Shown in pieces: positions 8,062 through 17,179 of a stretch of DNA of 45,848 nt; within the stretch, counting starts at the first letter, position 1, and each line of letters opens with the position of its first letter. The translations under genes were made by a program, and so were the position numbers. This DNA comes from an uncultured bacterium. Lineage in GTDB: Bacteria > Verrucomicrobiota > Kiritimatiellia > CAIKKV01 > CAITUY01. Where the stretch lies: positions 1-45,848 of the forward strand of contig CAIVSY010000005.1 in assembly GCA_903908715.1 (NCBI GenBank). The letters are read 5' to 3'. The notes under the pieces are model-generated. The model searched no databases, was not told the DNA's origin, and saw only the letters and a program-made list of their open reading frames with translations.

Positions 8062-9041
8062 GAAAGCAACTCCCCGTAGCGGTTGGCCCAATAACTGATG
8101 AGCAGATCCGCCCCGGCGCGCCGGATCGCGAAGATGGATTCCCGCGCCATGGCTCTCAAATCGCCCATGCCCCGCTCCGCCGCCGCGATCAGCATGGAGT
8201 ATTCGCCGCTTACATTATACGCCGCGATGGGCAGTTTCGTCGTTCCGCGCAGCCGCGAAATCACATCGAGGTAGAAAAGCGCCGGCTTGACCATCAGGAT
8301 GTCCGCGCCTTCCTGTTCGTCCAGTTCCGACTCGCGCAGGGCCGTCGCGACGTCACGGCAAGAGGCTTGGTATCCTTGCCGGTCGCCATGCCTCGGCGCG
8401 GATCGTTCGGCCTCGCGGAAGGGGCCATACAGGGATGACGCGAACTTCGTGGAATAACTCATGAGCAGCGTATCGTCACATCCCGCCTGGGCCAGTGCGC
8501 GGCGGATGGCGGCGACCTGGCCATCCATCATGGCGCTCGGCGCCACGCCGTCGGCCCCGGCTTCGGCGTGGGACACCGCCACTTTCGCAAGGCGGGCGCA
8601 CGCGGCATCGTTATCCACCTGCCCGTCGCGCCGCAGAGTCCCGCAATGCCCGTGACTCGTATAGGCGCAGAGACAGACATCCGTGAACACCGCGAGATCC
8701 GGATAGTGTTTCTTGACGGCCTTCACCGCTTTCTGAACCGGACCGCCCGCCCGCCAGGCGCCGGACCCCTGCGGATCCTTACGGCGGTTGTCTTCCAATC
8801 CAAACAGCAGGATTCCACCGATTCCGGTCTTTGCCGGATTCTCCAGATCCCGCAGCAGTCCATCCACACCATACCGGAACTGGCCGGGCATGGCCTCGAT
8901 GGGATCCCTGCCGTCCCGCCCGGCCCGCACGAATACCGGCCAGAGGAATTTCTCCGGGCCCGGCATGGGTTCATCGAACAGTTTACGCCGCGCCGCTGTC
9001 CAGCGCAACCGCCGCAACCGGATATCCGGATATCCATTCAT
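8058..9041 (-). CDS. hemB: porphobilinogen synthase (delta-aminolevulinate dehydratase)
   Basis: Condenses two ALA to porphobilinogen. A 327-aa TIM-barrel enzyme with both active-site lysines (SYSTKFASSLYGPFR and ILMVKPALFYLD) and the zinc-cysteine triad DVCLCAYTSHGHCG, so it is the zinc-dependent type rather than the Asp-rich Mg type. ATG 9041 overlaps the stop of the upstream fusion gene as ATGA, indicating translational coupling; its own stop overlaps the hemL GTG. The MAAEGMGG extension further upstream is not needed. Confidence 0.97.
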   Translation of the reverse strand: MNGYPDIRLRRLRWTAARRKLFDEPMPGPEKFLWPVFVRAGRDGRDPIEAMPGQFRYGVDGLLRDLENPAKTGIGGILLFGLEDNRRKDPQGSGAWRAGGPVQKAVKAVKKHYPDLAVFTDVCLCAYTSHGHCGTLRRDGQVDNDAACARLAKVAVSHAEAGADGVAPSAMMDGQVAAIRRALAQAGCDDTLLMSYSTKFASSLYGPFREAERSAPRHGDRQGYQASCRDVATALRESELDEQEGADILMVKPALFYLDVISRLRGTTKLPIAAYNVSGEYSMLIAAAERGMGDLRAMARESIFAIRRAGADLLISYWANRYGELLS

Positions 9042-11158
9042 GACAAAGCCTCCCATTCCTTCCGCAGCCAAACCGCCGCCAACCCCTCGATCGCGGCGTC
9101 CACCGTGGCCCGCGCCGCCACACTATCCACCCTGATGCCATTCCTGTCCAATGCCGCCAGGGTCGGCGCCCCCATGGCCGCCACGATTTTTCCCGCCAGC
9201 GCCTTCGCCGGCTGGAGATCGAGAAATGCCTCCACCGCCGAGGCGCTGGCGAAGAACACGGCATCAAACGGCGGGATACGGCCGGGGCAAAGACGCTCGT
9301 TCCGGTAGAGGATACCGTCCGTCACCCGGAACCCGCACCGCATCAATTCCTCCGACAGGCGCGTTCCCGCCCGATCGGACCGCAACCGCAGCACGGTGGC
9401 GCAGGCAGGCAAAGCCCGCCGCGCCGCCGCCAAGATGCCTTCCACGCCAAAGTCGCGATCCGGAATCGCATCCGGAAACACACCGCACTCCCGGAACACA
9501 TCCGCCGTGCCAGGCCCAGCCACCAACAATTTTGGAAGGGACCGGAGATCCAAGCCGGCATTGCGGAGTCCGTGCAACAGCATGCGCGCCGAGGATGGCG
9601 AAGAGACCACCACCCAGTCGAATTCCCGCAGTTTCCGCAACAATGGAACGCATTCGGGTTCCGGAACCATACGGATCAATGGCAACGGCAGTGGAAACCC
9701 GCCAAGATCGCGAACCGCATCCGCCGCCTTTTTCCCGTGCATTTCTGTCCCCGGCAGAAGCACGCAACGTCCGCGCAAAGCCCCCCATTCGGAGGAGTAT
9801 CCCCCGGCGGCGCACGACCCCACGATGACGATACCGGGCCGCTCGGCGGCGGGCACCCGGCCGGCGATGTCGGCCAGTGTGCCGCGAATCACGGTTTCCT
9901 CCGCCGACCCCGCATCCAGCACGACGGCCACCGGGGTCTCTTCGTCCAATCCATCCGCCACCAGCGATTGCGCCACGCTTTCGAGAACACCAACAGCCAT
10001 GAACAGGGCCAGCGGAAGGTCCCGGCGCCCCTCACGCCCGACCGGGCCGACCCCGCCGCCTTCCAGACGCGGCGTCATCACGATGAACCCGCGCGACACA
10101 CCGCGCCGCGTCAACAGTATGCCCGTTCCCGTGGTGGCGGCATTCAGGCTACTGACGCCTGGAACAACCCGATAGGGAAGACTCAGTGCGTCCAGCGCTT
10201 CAATCTCCTCCGCCAGACGCCCGAAAATACCGGGATCCCCCCCTTTGAGTCGTACAACCCGCCAGCCACGGCGGGCGGCATTCGTAATCCACTCATTGAT
10301 TTCTTCCTGGGGAACCGGTTGCCGACCGCACCGTTTTCCCACGTCCACCCATCTCGCCGCCCGCGGCAATCCACCCAGGAGCTCCGGCGCCACCAGGCTG
10401 TCATAAAGACAAATGTCACACCGCGCCAGGGCATCCGCGGCTCCGATCGTACATGACTCCACGGAACCGCTGCCGGCGCCAGCGAAGACAACCGGTTTCA
10501 CAAAACAACTGCGCAAACGAAGGAAACGCGCATCACCCGCCCGGAAAGTCAGCGCCAGATGCCCCTGACCTTCCGGAGGTTCCAGTTCCTCCAGGGGAAT
10601 CCACCGCGTGATCCGCTCCTCCATCCCCAGCCGCAGAAGCGCGGCGGCCGCCATGACCAGCAGGTCATAACCGCCCTCATCCAGTTGCGCCAGCCGCTCC
10701 TCGATGGTCCCCCGGATGCCGTGTATCCGCAGGTGTGGATAACGCTTCCGGCAATACGTTTCCCGCCGTTCGCTGCTCACGCCTGCCATCCCGCCAGCCT
10801 TCAAATCCGCTTCCGTATCGCCCCGGCGCAGCACCACCACATCCCGCGGATCCGCGCCCCCGGACAGCCAGAACCAGTCCAATCCCCGCGGTGGCCGCTC
10901 CTCCAGATCCTTGGCGCTGTGGATGGCGCAATCCACCACGCCGTCCCGCACCGCATCGTGCAAGTCCCGCGTGAAAAAGTCGGAGGCGCTCCCGCGCAAG
11001 TCCCGGGCCTTGTCCCGGTCGCCGGGAGTCGTGAAGACGACAGGGCTGACCGTCGCGGACGGCAGGACGCGGCGGATTTCCGCGGCCGCCTCCTCCGTCT
11101 GGACCATGGCCAGCCGGCTACCCCTGGTGCCAACCCTGAATCCCTGCCCTGATTTCAT
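9038..11158 (-). CDS. hemC-cobA-hemD: trifunctional HemC(truncated)-CobA-HemD fusion, porphobilinogen to precorrin-2
   Basis: A 706-aa fusion. Residues 1-219 match hydroxymethylbilane synthase domains 1-2: VGTRGSRLAM, HSAKDLEE with catalytic Asp (D84), SSERRET, HGIRGTIEERL and EGQGHLAL. Domain 3 with the dipyrromethane-bearing Cys (normally in a GGCQxP motif) is absent; the chain passes straight into CobA. Residues about 221-455 are uroporphyrinogen-III C-methyltransferase: FAGAGSGS (normally VGAGPGD), RLKGGDPGIFGRLAEEIEAL and VPGVSSLNAATTGTGILLTR. Residues about 461-706 are uroporphyrinogen-III synthase (HemD; VVSSPSSARM, VLRLRSDRAGTRLSEEL, FFASASAVEAF). ATG 11158 has GGGAG upstream and overlaps the sirC-hemA end by 41 bases. 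Length is about 100 aa below a full three-way fusion, equal to the missing domain. Whether the HemC part works is open. Confidence 0.88.
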   Translation of the reverse strand: MKSGQGFRVGTRGSRLAMVQTEEAAAEIRRVLPSATVSPVVFTTPGDRDKARDLRGSASDFFTRDLHDAVRDGVVDCAIHSAKDLEERPPRGLDWFWLSGGADPRDVVVLRRGDTEADLKAGGMAGVSSERRETYCRKRYPHLRIHGIRGTIEERLAQLDEGGYDLLVMAAAALLRLGMEERITRWIPLEELEPPEGQGHLALTFRAGDARFLRLRSCFVKPVVFAGAGSGSVESCTIGAADALARCDICLYDSLVAPELLGGLPRAARWVDVGKRCGRQPVPQEEINEWITNAARRGWRVVRLKGGDPGIFGRLAEEIEALDALSLPYRVVPGVSSLNAATTGTGILLTRRGVSRGFIVMTPRLEGGGVGPVGREGRRDLPLALFMAVGVLESVAQSLVADGLDEETPVAVVLDAGSAEETVIRGTLADIAGRVPAAERPGIVIVGSCAAGGYSSEWGALRGRCVLLPGTEMHGKKAADAVRDLGGFPLPLPLIRMVPEPECVPLLRKLREFDWVVVSSPSSARMLLHGLRNAGLDLRSLPKLLVAGPGTADVFRECGVFPDAIPDRDFGVEGILAAARRALPACATVLRLRSDRAGTRLSEELMRCGFRVTDGILYRNERLCPGRIPPFDAVFFASASAVEAFLDLQPAKALAGKIVAAMGAPTLAALDRNGIRVDSVAARATVDAAIEGLAAVWLRKEWEALS

Positions 11159-12638
11159 CGTACTCCCGCCCATGTTCCAGAATGATCCTCCCGCCCAATG
11201 CCAGCGCCCTCTGCACGGCGTCGCCACCGCCGCGGGCACGTTCGATCTCCTCCAGGGCCGCCACGCGAATTCCGGCGCATCCACTCGCGAATCCCGGCAC
11301 CACATTCCTCGGGACCCCGAGATCCACAACCACCGCCTGCCGCCCGGATGGAATCCGCCGCGCAAGGTCGGCCGTGAGGACCGGTTCGCCGCCGCCAACC
11401 GCGCACACGATAACCTCCGCTTCCCCAATCGCGACGGGCAGGGATTCCCAGGGAACCAGCGCCACAGACGCCGGAACGTCCGGGACCCGGACGTGATAAC
11501 AACACGAGACGACGGCCCCGCGTCTCACCGCCTCCTCCACCACGCCCCTGCCGATCATGCCGCTCCCCACCACCAGGACACGCCGTCCGCGGAGGCCATG
11601 TCCTTGCGCTTCCAGGAAATCAGCGCACACCGCCTCCACATCGCGCCGCCCGAGAATGTCCTCTGTGTCCCGCCGGATGGTCTTCGAAACATGCAACGCC
11701 CGGCCGACCCAATCGTGCAGCACCCCTCCCGACCATCCCGCCCTCCGGCTGTCGTCGAGAGCGGCTTTCACCTGCGAACAGATGTGGGTCTCTCCCGCCA
11801 TCCGGGAGAGCAACCCGGCGGCCACCAGCGCCAGATGGCCGAAAGCGTCCCGTCCCTGCCGCACATAGAACCGGTTTTCGAGGCGGTCGAAGCCGAGCAC
11901 CCGTTCCACGATTTCCCGCACCGCCGGCGTGGCGGCCGCCACACCAACGAATTCCACGCGATTGCATGTGCGGAGCAGCATGAACTCATGCACACCCAGA
12001 ATCTGCTTCAGCATCGCGGCCGCCACGTCCTGACGGTCGCCGTACAGAGGCAGTGATTCCCGCTGCTCCAAACCGGAAACGCGATGGTCCGTTCCGATGA
12101 CCAGAAGATCGGCGATCCCCAGCCCTTCGGCATGCCGGGCCAGACTCTCCTTGACCATCCGTGAGCGCCGGCAGGAGAGCCCTCCTGTGGAAACACTGAC
12201 CGTAAGATCGCCGTGGCGGAAACTGGCGGGAGAGATGAAATCGCCATTCTGCCAGCCTGTATCCGGACAGGCACAGAGGATCCCCCTTGACCGGCAATCA
12301 TCCAGTATCCGGCGGTTCCCGGCGTGGTCATCCGTGGCGGTCACAACCAGGAACAGCCGGCTGTCCAGATCCCCCGGGGTGTATTTTCGGCGGACCAGCG
12401 TCATCCCGGGCCTTTCGCGCAGCTTTCCGGCAGGCCCGCCAATGTCCGGCGCCACAAGAACCACCTCGGCGCCGGCATCGAGAAGGGACTCCGCCTTGCG
12501 TGCGGCCACAGGCCCCCCGCCGACAACCAAACACCGGCGCCCCTCCACAAGGAGGGCCACAGGCAGCGTCTTGCGGGCGGGCCCGCGCGCCTGGCGCGAG
12601 GCCGCTCCGGCGGATGGCGATGGGGCGTCAGGTATCAT
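11118..12638 (-). CDS. sirC-hemA: SirC-HemA fusion: precorrin-2 dehydrogenase plus glutamyl-tRNA reductase
   Basis: A 506-aa bifunctional protein. Residues about 25-175 are precorrin-2 dehydrogenase (CysG-N/SirC): PVALLVEGRRCLVVGGGPVA with the NAD motif and ISPASFRHGDLTVSVSTGG. The rest is glutamyl-tRNA reductase: LVIGTDHRVSGLEQRE, the nucleophilic Cys in LRTCNRVEFVG, AGETHICSQVKAAL, ALHVSKTIRRDT, the NADPH motif VVGSGMIGRGVVEEA and DLGVPRN. The protein stops at the start of the C-terminal spinal helix, so most of the HemA dimerisation domain is missing. It catalyses both the first step to siroheme and the oxidation of precorrin-2. It starts within the end of nirBD (11-base overlap) and overlaps the next gene by 41 bases. 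Confidence 0.9.
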   Translation of the reverse strand: MIPDAPSPSAGAASRQARGPARKTLPVALLVEGRRCLVVGGGPVAARKAESLLDAGAEVVLVAPDIGGPAGKLRERPGMTLVRRKYTPGDLDSRLFLVVTATDDHAGNRRILDDCRSRGILCACPDTGWQNGDFISPASFRHGDLTVSVSTGGLSCRRSRMVKESLARHAEGLGIADLLVIGTDHRVSGLEQRESLPLYGDRQDVAAAMLKQILGVHEFMLLRTCNRVEFVGVAAATPAVREIVERVLGFDRLENRFYVRQGRDAFGHLALVAAGLLSRMAGETHICSQVKAALDDSRRAGWSGGVLHDWVGRALHVSKTIRRDTEDILGRRDVEAVCADFLEAQGHGLRGRRVLVVGSGMIGRGVVEEAVRRGAVVSCCYHVRVPDVPASVALVPWESLPVAIGEAEVIVCAVGGGEPVLTADLARRIPSGRQAVVVDLGVPRNVVPGFASGCAGIRVAALEEIERARGGGDAVQRALALGGRIILEHGREYDEIRAGIQGWHQG

Positions 12639-15387
12639 GGCAGTGGCATCGAACGGGTCCAGTGCCGGCGTTATCTTCTGTTGTTGCCCGGACCCGGAGC
12701 ATGTTGTTCTTCACGGATGCTTCGAAAATGCCCAATGGCGGAACGTCTGGATTGTCGCAAACCCCCGTGACCACATCAAACGAATAGCTGTGCAGCGGAC
12801 ACACCAGCCGCCCGTTTCCATAAATGCTGTCCACGACCGGCCCCCCTTTGTGGGGACATACGCCGTGCACGGCAATCCAGCGTCCGTCCCGGCCATGGAA
12901 CACAGCGATCGGCGTGTCGGCGAGATGATAAAGCCGCGATGTCCCCGGCGGAACTTCGTCCGCCGGACCGAGGACCGCAAATCCCTCCCTGTCAAGATCG
13001 GGTCGGTTCGGGGATTCGTTATCCAAATTGGCGCCCGGCGCAAGCCAGGGATCACGGTAGTTGGCGATCGTCTCCTGGATGCTGTCTTCCAACTCCCGCA
13101 AAGCTTCCGGAGGAGCGTTCAAGACTGCATCCGTAACGGGTTTGATTCCCAGGCGTTCCACGAACAGCGCGGTGCGCTCGCCGTAGTTGGCGTGCCGGCG
13201 ATAATACTCGTAAAAGCGGTCTGCAAGCTGCACCACCTCGTCGCCGGTTTCCACGCAGGCGATCTTGTGGGCCCCATAGACATGCGCCCCGCCGTTTCCG
13301 CCAATGTACACATCCCATCCGCCTTCGACAGCCACAACGCCGAAGTCCTTTATGGTGGCCTCCGAGCAGTTGCGCGGACAACCCGACACCCCCATCTTGA
13401 ATTTCGCCGGCCCCATCATGCCGCGGTAGCGGTCGCCAAGTCGTTGGCCGAGGGCCAGGGAATCCAGCAGGCCGAACCGGCAATGGGTCGATCCCACGCA
13501 GGACTTGCACGCCCGGAAGCTCTTGGTGAAGGCATGGCCCGACCCCATCTGCAAACGCCGCCACGCATCCTTCAGGTCCTTCTTGGCGACGGAGAACAAA
13601 GCGATCCGATCCGCGCCCGTAATCTTGATCGTCGCGCCATAGGTATCCGCCACATCCGCTATGGCACGCAACTGCCGACTGGTGGCCAATCCTCCGGGAA
13701 TATTGGGGATGACACTGAAACGACCGTCGTTCTGGATGTTACCCGAGAACCGGTCGTTAGCGCACCGGGCATCTTCCTCCACGTCGTAATCCGATTTCCA
13801 GATGTAGTTGAGGAGAAAATCCAACCCCATGCGGGTCTTGGAATCATCCACGGATCCGGGGATGGCGGACAAGACCTGCGACACGGATCGCAGGTTCCGG
13901 CCGCGAACGAAATCAGTCAGCGCAGGCCGGTCGAACGGAACGCCCGCCACGAAATACCGGTCGGCCGGATCAGCACGAAGCTCGCCGACCTCGGCGATGA
14001 GAAGTGCCTTGATCTTGCTCTTGCAGGTGCCGCAACCGGTTCCCGCCTTCGTGTTCAGCATCACCTTGTGAAGGGTGTCGTTCCCGCCCCGGATCGAACG
14101 GCGTATCGCCCCGGCGGAAACCCCGTTGCAGTCGCAGATGCGGGCGTCGTCCGGTATCAGCTTGCCATCCACGATCACATCCCCTGCCCGGGCACCGGGG
14201 AACAACAGGTCGGCCCGGCGCCGGGGCGCGGGCAACCTGGCCGTGTAGTGCAGGGAGATGAGATCCGCGTTCAGGTCTTCGCCCACCAGCACAGCGCCGG
14301 TGAGCGTGTCGCCGGCAAAAACCAGTTGCTTGTACGCGGCCGATCCCGGATCGGCAAACGTGGTCACCTCATCGCCTGCACCAGGCTTGAATTTCCCCAT
14401 GCTTAGGACCGGGATATCCGATTTCAACCGCGTGGGAACGGGAGGTGATGGCTTGTATTCAACATCCTCCCCGCACAATACGGCGGCCAGGGTGCGCGCC
14501 TGCTCATAAACGGGGGCAACCAGACCCCATGTTTCGCCCCGGAACTCGATGCACTCGCCGCAACCGTAGATGGCCGGATCGCTGGTCTGCAGGCGCTCAT
14601 TCACCGCGATGCCGCGGTTGAATACGAGACCGGAATGCCTGGCCAGATCGGTGTTGGGCCGGATGCCGCAGTTGAAGAATACAGCCTCTGTCTCGATCGT
14701 ACGCCCGTCCTTGAATCGGGCTTCCTCCACCCCGGCGGTCGATCCGAGCAAGTCCGTGATGTAGGTTCCGACAATGAACTCAATACCCAGCCCTTCCAAG
14801 TGGCGCTGGAGATAACGCCCGGCTTCCTCCGGAAGCTGCATTTCCATGAGCGTCGGCATCAGGTGCGAGACCGTGACCTTCTTGCCCAACAGGCGCAACA
14901 TCAGCGCCAGTTCCAGCCCCAGCAATCCGCCGCCCACCACCGTCGCAAGACTCCTGTCGCGGAGGAACTCCCGGATCCGTCCGACGTCATCCAAACGGCG
15001 GAGTGAAAATACGCCCGGCAGATCCAGCCCGTTCATGGGTGGAATGATGGGGCGCGATCCTGTGGCGAGAACCAGTATGTCATACGGTTCCGACCCGCCG
15101 CCATCCAGTCTGACCCGGCGGTTGTCCCGGTCAATACCCAGAACCGTGCGCCCCAGCAGCGCACGGATGCCATTGGCCGGATACCATTCAGGCGGATTGA
15201 GGTACAGATCCGGCGGATTCTCCTCCTTCAGCTTGACCACCAGCTTGATACGGTTGTAGTTGCCGTGCGGCTCGTCTCCAATCATGGTGATGGCATACCT
15301 GCCGCGGTCCCGCGCCAGGACTTCCTCCACCAGCTTGCCGCCCGCCATACCGTTGCCGACAATCACCAGACGTTGCTGTGTACTCAT
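12628..15387 (-). CDS. nirBD: assimilatory NAD(P)H nitrite reductase, NirB-NirD fusion
   Basis: A 919-aa fused enzyme reducing nitrite to ammonium. N-terminal FAD/NAD(P)H oxidoreductase (RLVIVGNGMAGGKLVEEVLA; VVGGGLLGLELALML), then a BFD-like [2Fe-2S] site (ICDCNGVS and GTGCGTCKSKIK), then the siroheme/[4Fe-4S] module with cysteine pairs in ACKSCVGSTHC and SGCPRNCSEA. The last ~110 residues form a NirD Rieske-like domain with CPHKGG and CPLHSY, both cysteine-histidine pairs intact. nirB and nirD are usually separate genes. ATG 15387 overlaps the nirC stop as ATGA. It needs siroheme, made by the four genes directly downstream. Confidence 0.95.
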   Translation of the reverse strand: MSTQQRLVIVGNGMAGGKLVEEVLARDRGRYAITMIGDEPHGNYNRIKLVVKLKEENPPDLYLNPPEWYPANGIRALLGRTVLGIDRDNRRVRLDGGGSEPYDILVLATGSRPIIPPMNGLDLPGVFSLRRLDDVGRIREFLRDRSLATVVGGGLLGLELALMLRLLGKKVTVSHLMPTLMEMQLPEEAGRYLQRHLEGLGIEFIVGTYITDLLGSTAGVEEARFKDGRTIETEAVFFNCGIRPNTDLARHSGLVFNRGIAVNERLQTSDPAIYGCGECIEFRGETWGLVAPVYEQARTLAAVLCGEDVEYKPSPPVPTRLKSDIPVLSMGKFKPGAGDEVTTFADPGSAAYKQLVFAGDTLTGAVLVGEDLNADLISLHYTARLPAPRRRADLLFPGARAGDVIVDGKLIPDDARICDCNGVSAGAIRRSIRGGNDTLHKVMLNTKAGTGCGTCKSKIKALLIAEVGELRADPADRYFVAGVPFDRPALTDFVRGRNLRSVSQVLSAIPGSVDDSKTRMGLDFLLNYIWKSDYDVEEDARCANDRFSGNIQNDGRFSVIPNIPGGLATSRQLRAIADVADTYGATIKITGADRIALFSVAKKDLKDAWRRLQMGSGHAFTKSFRACKSCVGSTHCRFGLLDSLALGQRLGDRYRGMMGPAKFKMGVSGCPRNCSEATIKDFGVVAVEGGWDVYIGGNGGAHVYGAHKIACVETGDEVVQLADRFYEYYRRHANYGERTALFVERLGIKPVTDAVLNAPPEALRELEDSIQETIANYRDPWLAPGANLDNESPNRPDLDREGFAVLGPADEVPPGTSRLYHLADTPIAVFHGRDGRWIAVHGVCPHKGGPVVDSIYGNGRLVCPLHSYSFDVVTGVCDNPDVPPLGIFEASVKNNMLRVRATTEDNAGTGPVRCHCHDT

Positions 15388-16172
15388 GACGGTTGCTCCT
15401 CCGGCAGGCGTGTTGCATCACGAGTGGCCAGATGGTACGCCCCGGCCAACAGAAGACCACCTGCAGTGTTTCCAATCGTAACCCATAACACATTGTACCA
15501 GAACCCTCCCCATCCCACAGCCGAACCGGACTGCCCCAACACGCCCAGCCCCAGCAGGGTCATATTTGCGATGCTGTGCTCATAGCCGGAGCCGATGAAT
15601 CCGAACAGGCACCATCCAATCAACAGAATCTTCGCCGTATCCGATTTCGTCCGGCTCGAAGTCCACAACGCCAGACAGACCAGCAGATTGCACAACAGCC
15701 CGCGCCCGATCAGGGCCCATGGGCCGACGGCCATTTTCGAGCCCGCCACTTTGGCAATGAACGGCATTGCCCCGGCTATGCTCCCGGCCGAGACCGCAAC
15801 CCATGCCAACACCAGCGACCCCGCCAGATTGCCAAACCAGGATACCGTCCAAACCCCCGCCACGTCCTGCCAGGAGCACGTTCCATGCAGGCGGCCCAGC
15901 CCGAGAAACAGGACGTTGCCCGTATACAGTTCGGACCCGGCAAACACCACCAGGGTGAGAGCAAGCCCGAAGGAGGCTCCCATGATAAGCTTGATCGCCG
16001 GATGCTCGGCCTGGGCAAAAGGAGCGCCAATGGCGAAGATGAGAATGATTCCCAGGCCCACATACACACCGGCCAGCATCGAGGCAATAAAATAGCCGAC
16101 CGGATTCCGTTTAAGAAACACCGCCTTGCGCGCGCCTGTCGCGGCGCCATCCCGGACACTCTGCTCGTACAT
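15384..16172 (-). CDS. nirC: FNT-family nitrite channel
   Basis: A 262-aa membrane protein with six predicted TM segments, of the formate/nitrite transporter family (KRNPVGYFIASMLAGVYVG, LYTGNVLFLGLG, IGSGYEHSIANMTLLGLG). Placement directly before nirBD with an ATGA overlap argues for nitrite uptake or export (NirC) rather than formate. ATG 16172 is chosen because it begins a typical N-terminus (MYEQSVRDG) and has AGAAAGGAAATCC upstream; the upstream in-frame extension is not protein-like. It lies 37 bases after cysK. Confidence 0.92.
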   Translation of the reverse strand: MYEQSVRDGAATGARKAVFLKRNPVGYFIASMLAGVYVGLGIILIFAIGAPFAQAEHPAIKLIMGASFGLALTLVVFAGSELYTGNVLFLGLGRLHGTCSWQDVAGVWTVSWFGNLAGSLVLAWVAVSAGSIAGAMPFIAKVAGSKMAVGPWALIGRGLLCNLLVCLALWTSSRTKSDTAKILLIGWCLFGFIGSGYEHSIANMTLLGLGVLGQSGSAVGWGGFWYNVLWVTIGNTAGGLLLAGAYHLATRDATRLPEEQPS

Positions 16173-16209
16173 GGATTTCCTTTCTTTCCCGGCGCCTGAA
16201 GCGCCGTCT

Positions 16210-17151
16210 TTATTCGAACAACATCGTCGAAAGATACCGTTCCCCGGAATCCGGCAGGATGACCACGATGGTCTTGCCCTCGAACTCCGGTTTCGCGGCC
16301 AACCGCGCCGCGACCGCAACGGCGGCCCCGCATGACACACCCGCGAGAATACCCTCCTCGCCCGCCAGCCGGCGCGCGTATTCCATGGCTTCCTCGTTCC
16401 CGACCTGCTCCATCCGGTCAACCAGCGCCAAGTCGAGAACGCGGGGAATGAAACCGGCGCCAATGCCCTGGATCATGTGCGGACCGGGAGTCAGCGCCTG
16501 CCCCGCCAGATGCTGCGAAATCACCGCGCTCGTCCCGGGTTCGACCCCCACCACCAGAATGGATTTGCCTTTCTGCCGCTTGATGTAGCGGGAAATTCCC
16601 GTGATCGTCCCCCCTGTGCCGATTCCAGCCACCAGCACATCGATCTTCCCGTCCGTCGCCGCCCAGATTTCCGGCCCCGTCGTCTTCTCATGGATCGCAG
16701 GGTTCTCCGGATTATTGAATTGATGGGGCATATAGTAGCGGCTCGGGTCCCGCGCCGCCATCTGCTCCGCCCGTTGAATCGCCTCTTCCATCCCCTTGAC
16801 AGCGCTCGTCAACACAATCCCCGCCCCATATGCCTTCAATATCTTCCGCCGTTCGACGCTCATAGTCTCCGGCATCACCAGCGTGACCTTGTACCCTCTT
16901 GCGGCGCCCACCGCCGCCAAGGCAATTCCGGTATTGCCGCTTGTCGGCTCGATGATCTCCATGCCGGGACGGAGCACCCCGCGCGCCTCGGCGTCCCAGA
17001 TCATGGCGGCGCCGATCCGGCACTTGACCGAATACGACGGGTTGCGCCCTTCCACCTTGCCCAGCACCAGCGCCCTGTCCCCCGCCACACGCCTGAGTTG
17101 CACCAGCGGCGTGTTGCCGATCGAAACCGAATTGTCCTTGAAGTAGTTCAT
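16210..17151 (-). CDS. cysK: cysteine synthase A (O-acetylserine sulfhydrylase)
   Basis: PLP enzyme forming cysteine from O-acetylserine and sulfide. A 313-aa protein with the PLP lysine in [14 protein letters not shown], the [15 protein letters not shown] substrate loop, [17 protein letters not shown] for phosphate binding and [17 protein letters not shown] at the C-terminus. ATG 17151 follows GGGGAGAGCGG and gives the family N-terminus. It follows the sulfite reductase by 28 bases, so it can use sulfide directly, in parallel to the carrier-bound route encoded next door. Confidence 0.96.
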   Translation of the reverse strand: MNYFKDNSVSIGNTPLVQLRRVAGDRALVLGKVEGRNPSYSVKCRIGAAMIWDAEARGVLRPGMEIIEPTSGNTGIALAAVGAARGYKVTLVMPETMSVERRKILKAYGAGIVLTSAVKGMEEAIQRAEQMAARDPSRYYMPHQFNNPENPAIHEKTTGPEIWAATDGKIDVLVAGIGTGGTITGISRYIKRQKGKSILVVGVEPGTSAVISQHLAGQALTPGPHMIQGIGAGFIPRVLDLALVDRMEQVGNEEAMEYARRLAGEEGILAGVSCGAAVAVAARLAAKPEFEGKTIVVILPDSGERYLSTMLFE

Positions 17152-17179
17152 CCGCTCTCTCCCCGTGCCGGTCGCCGGT

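Noticed and set aside
12097..14406. A 769-aa plus-strand frame opposite nirBD and sirC-hemA
   Set aside because: Antisense shadow without recognisable domains; both minus-strand genes are certain.
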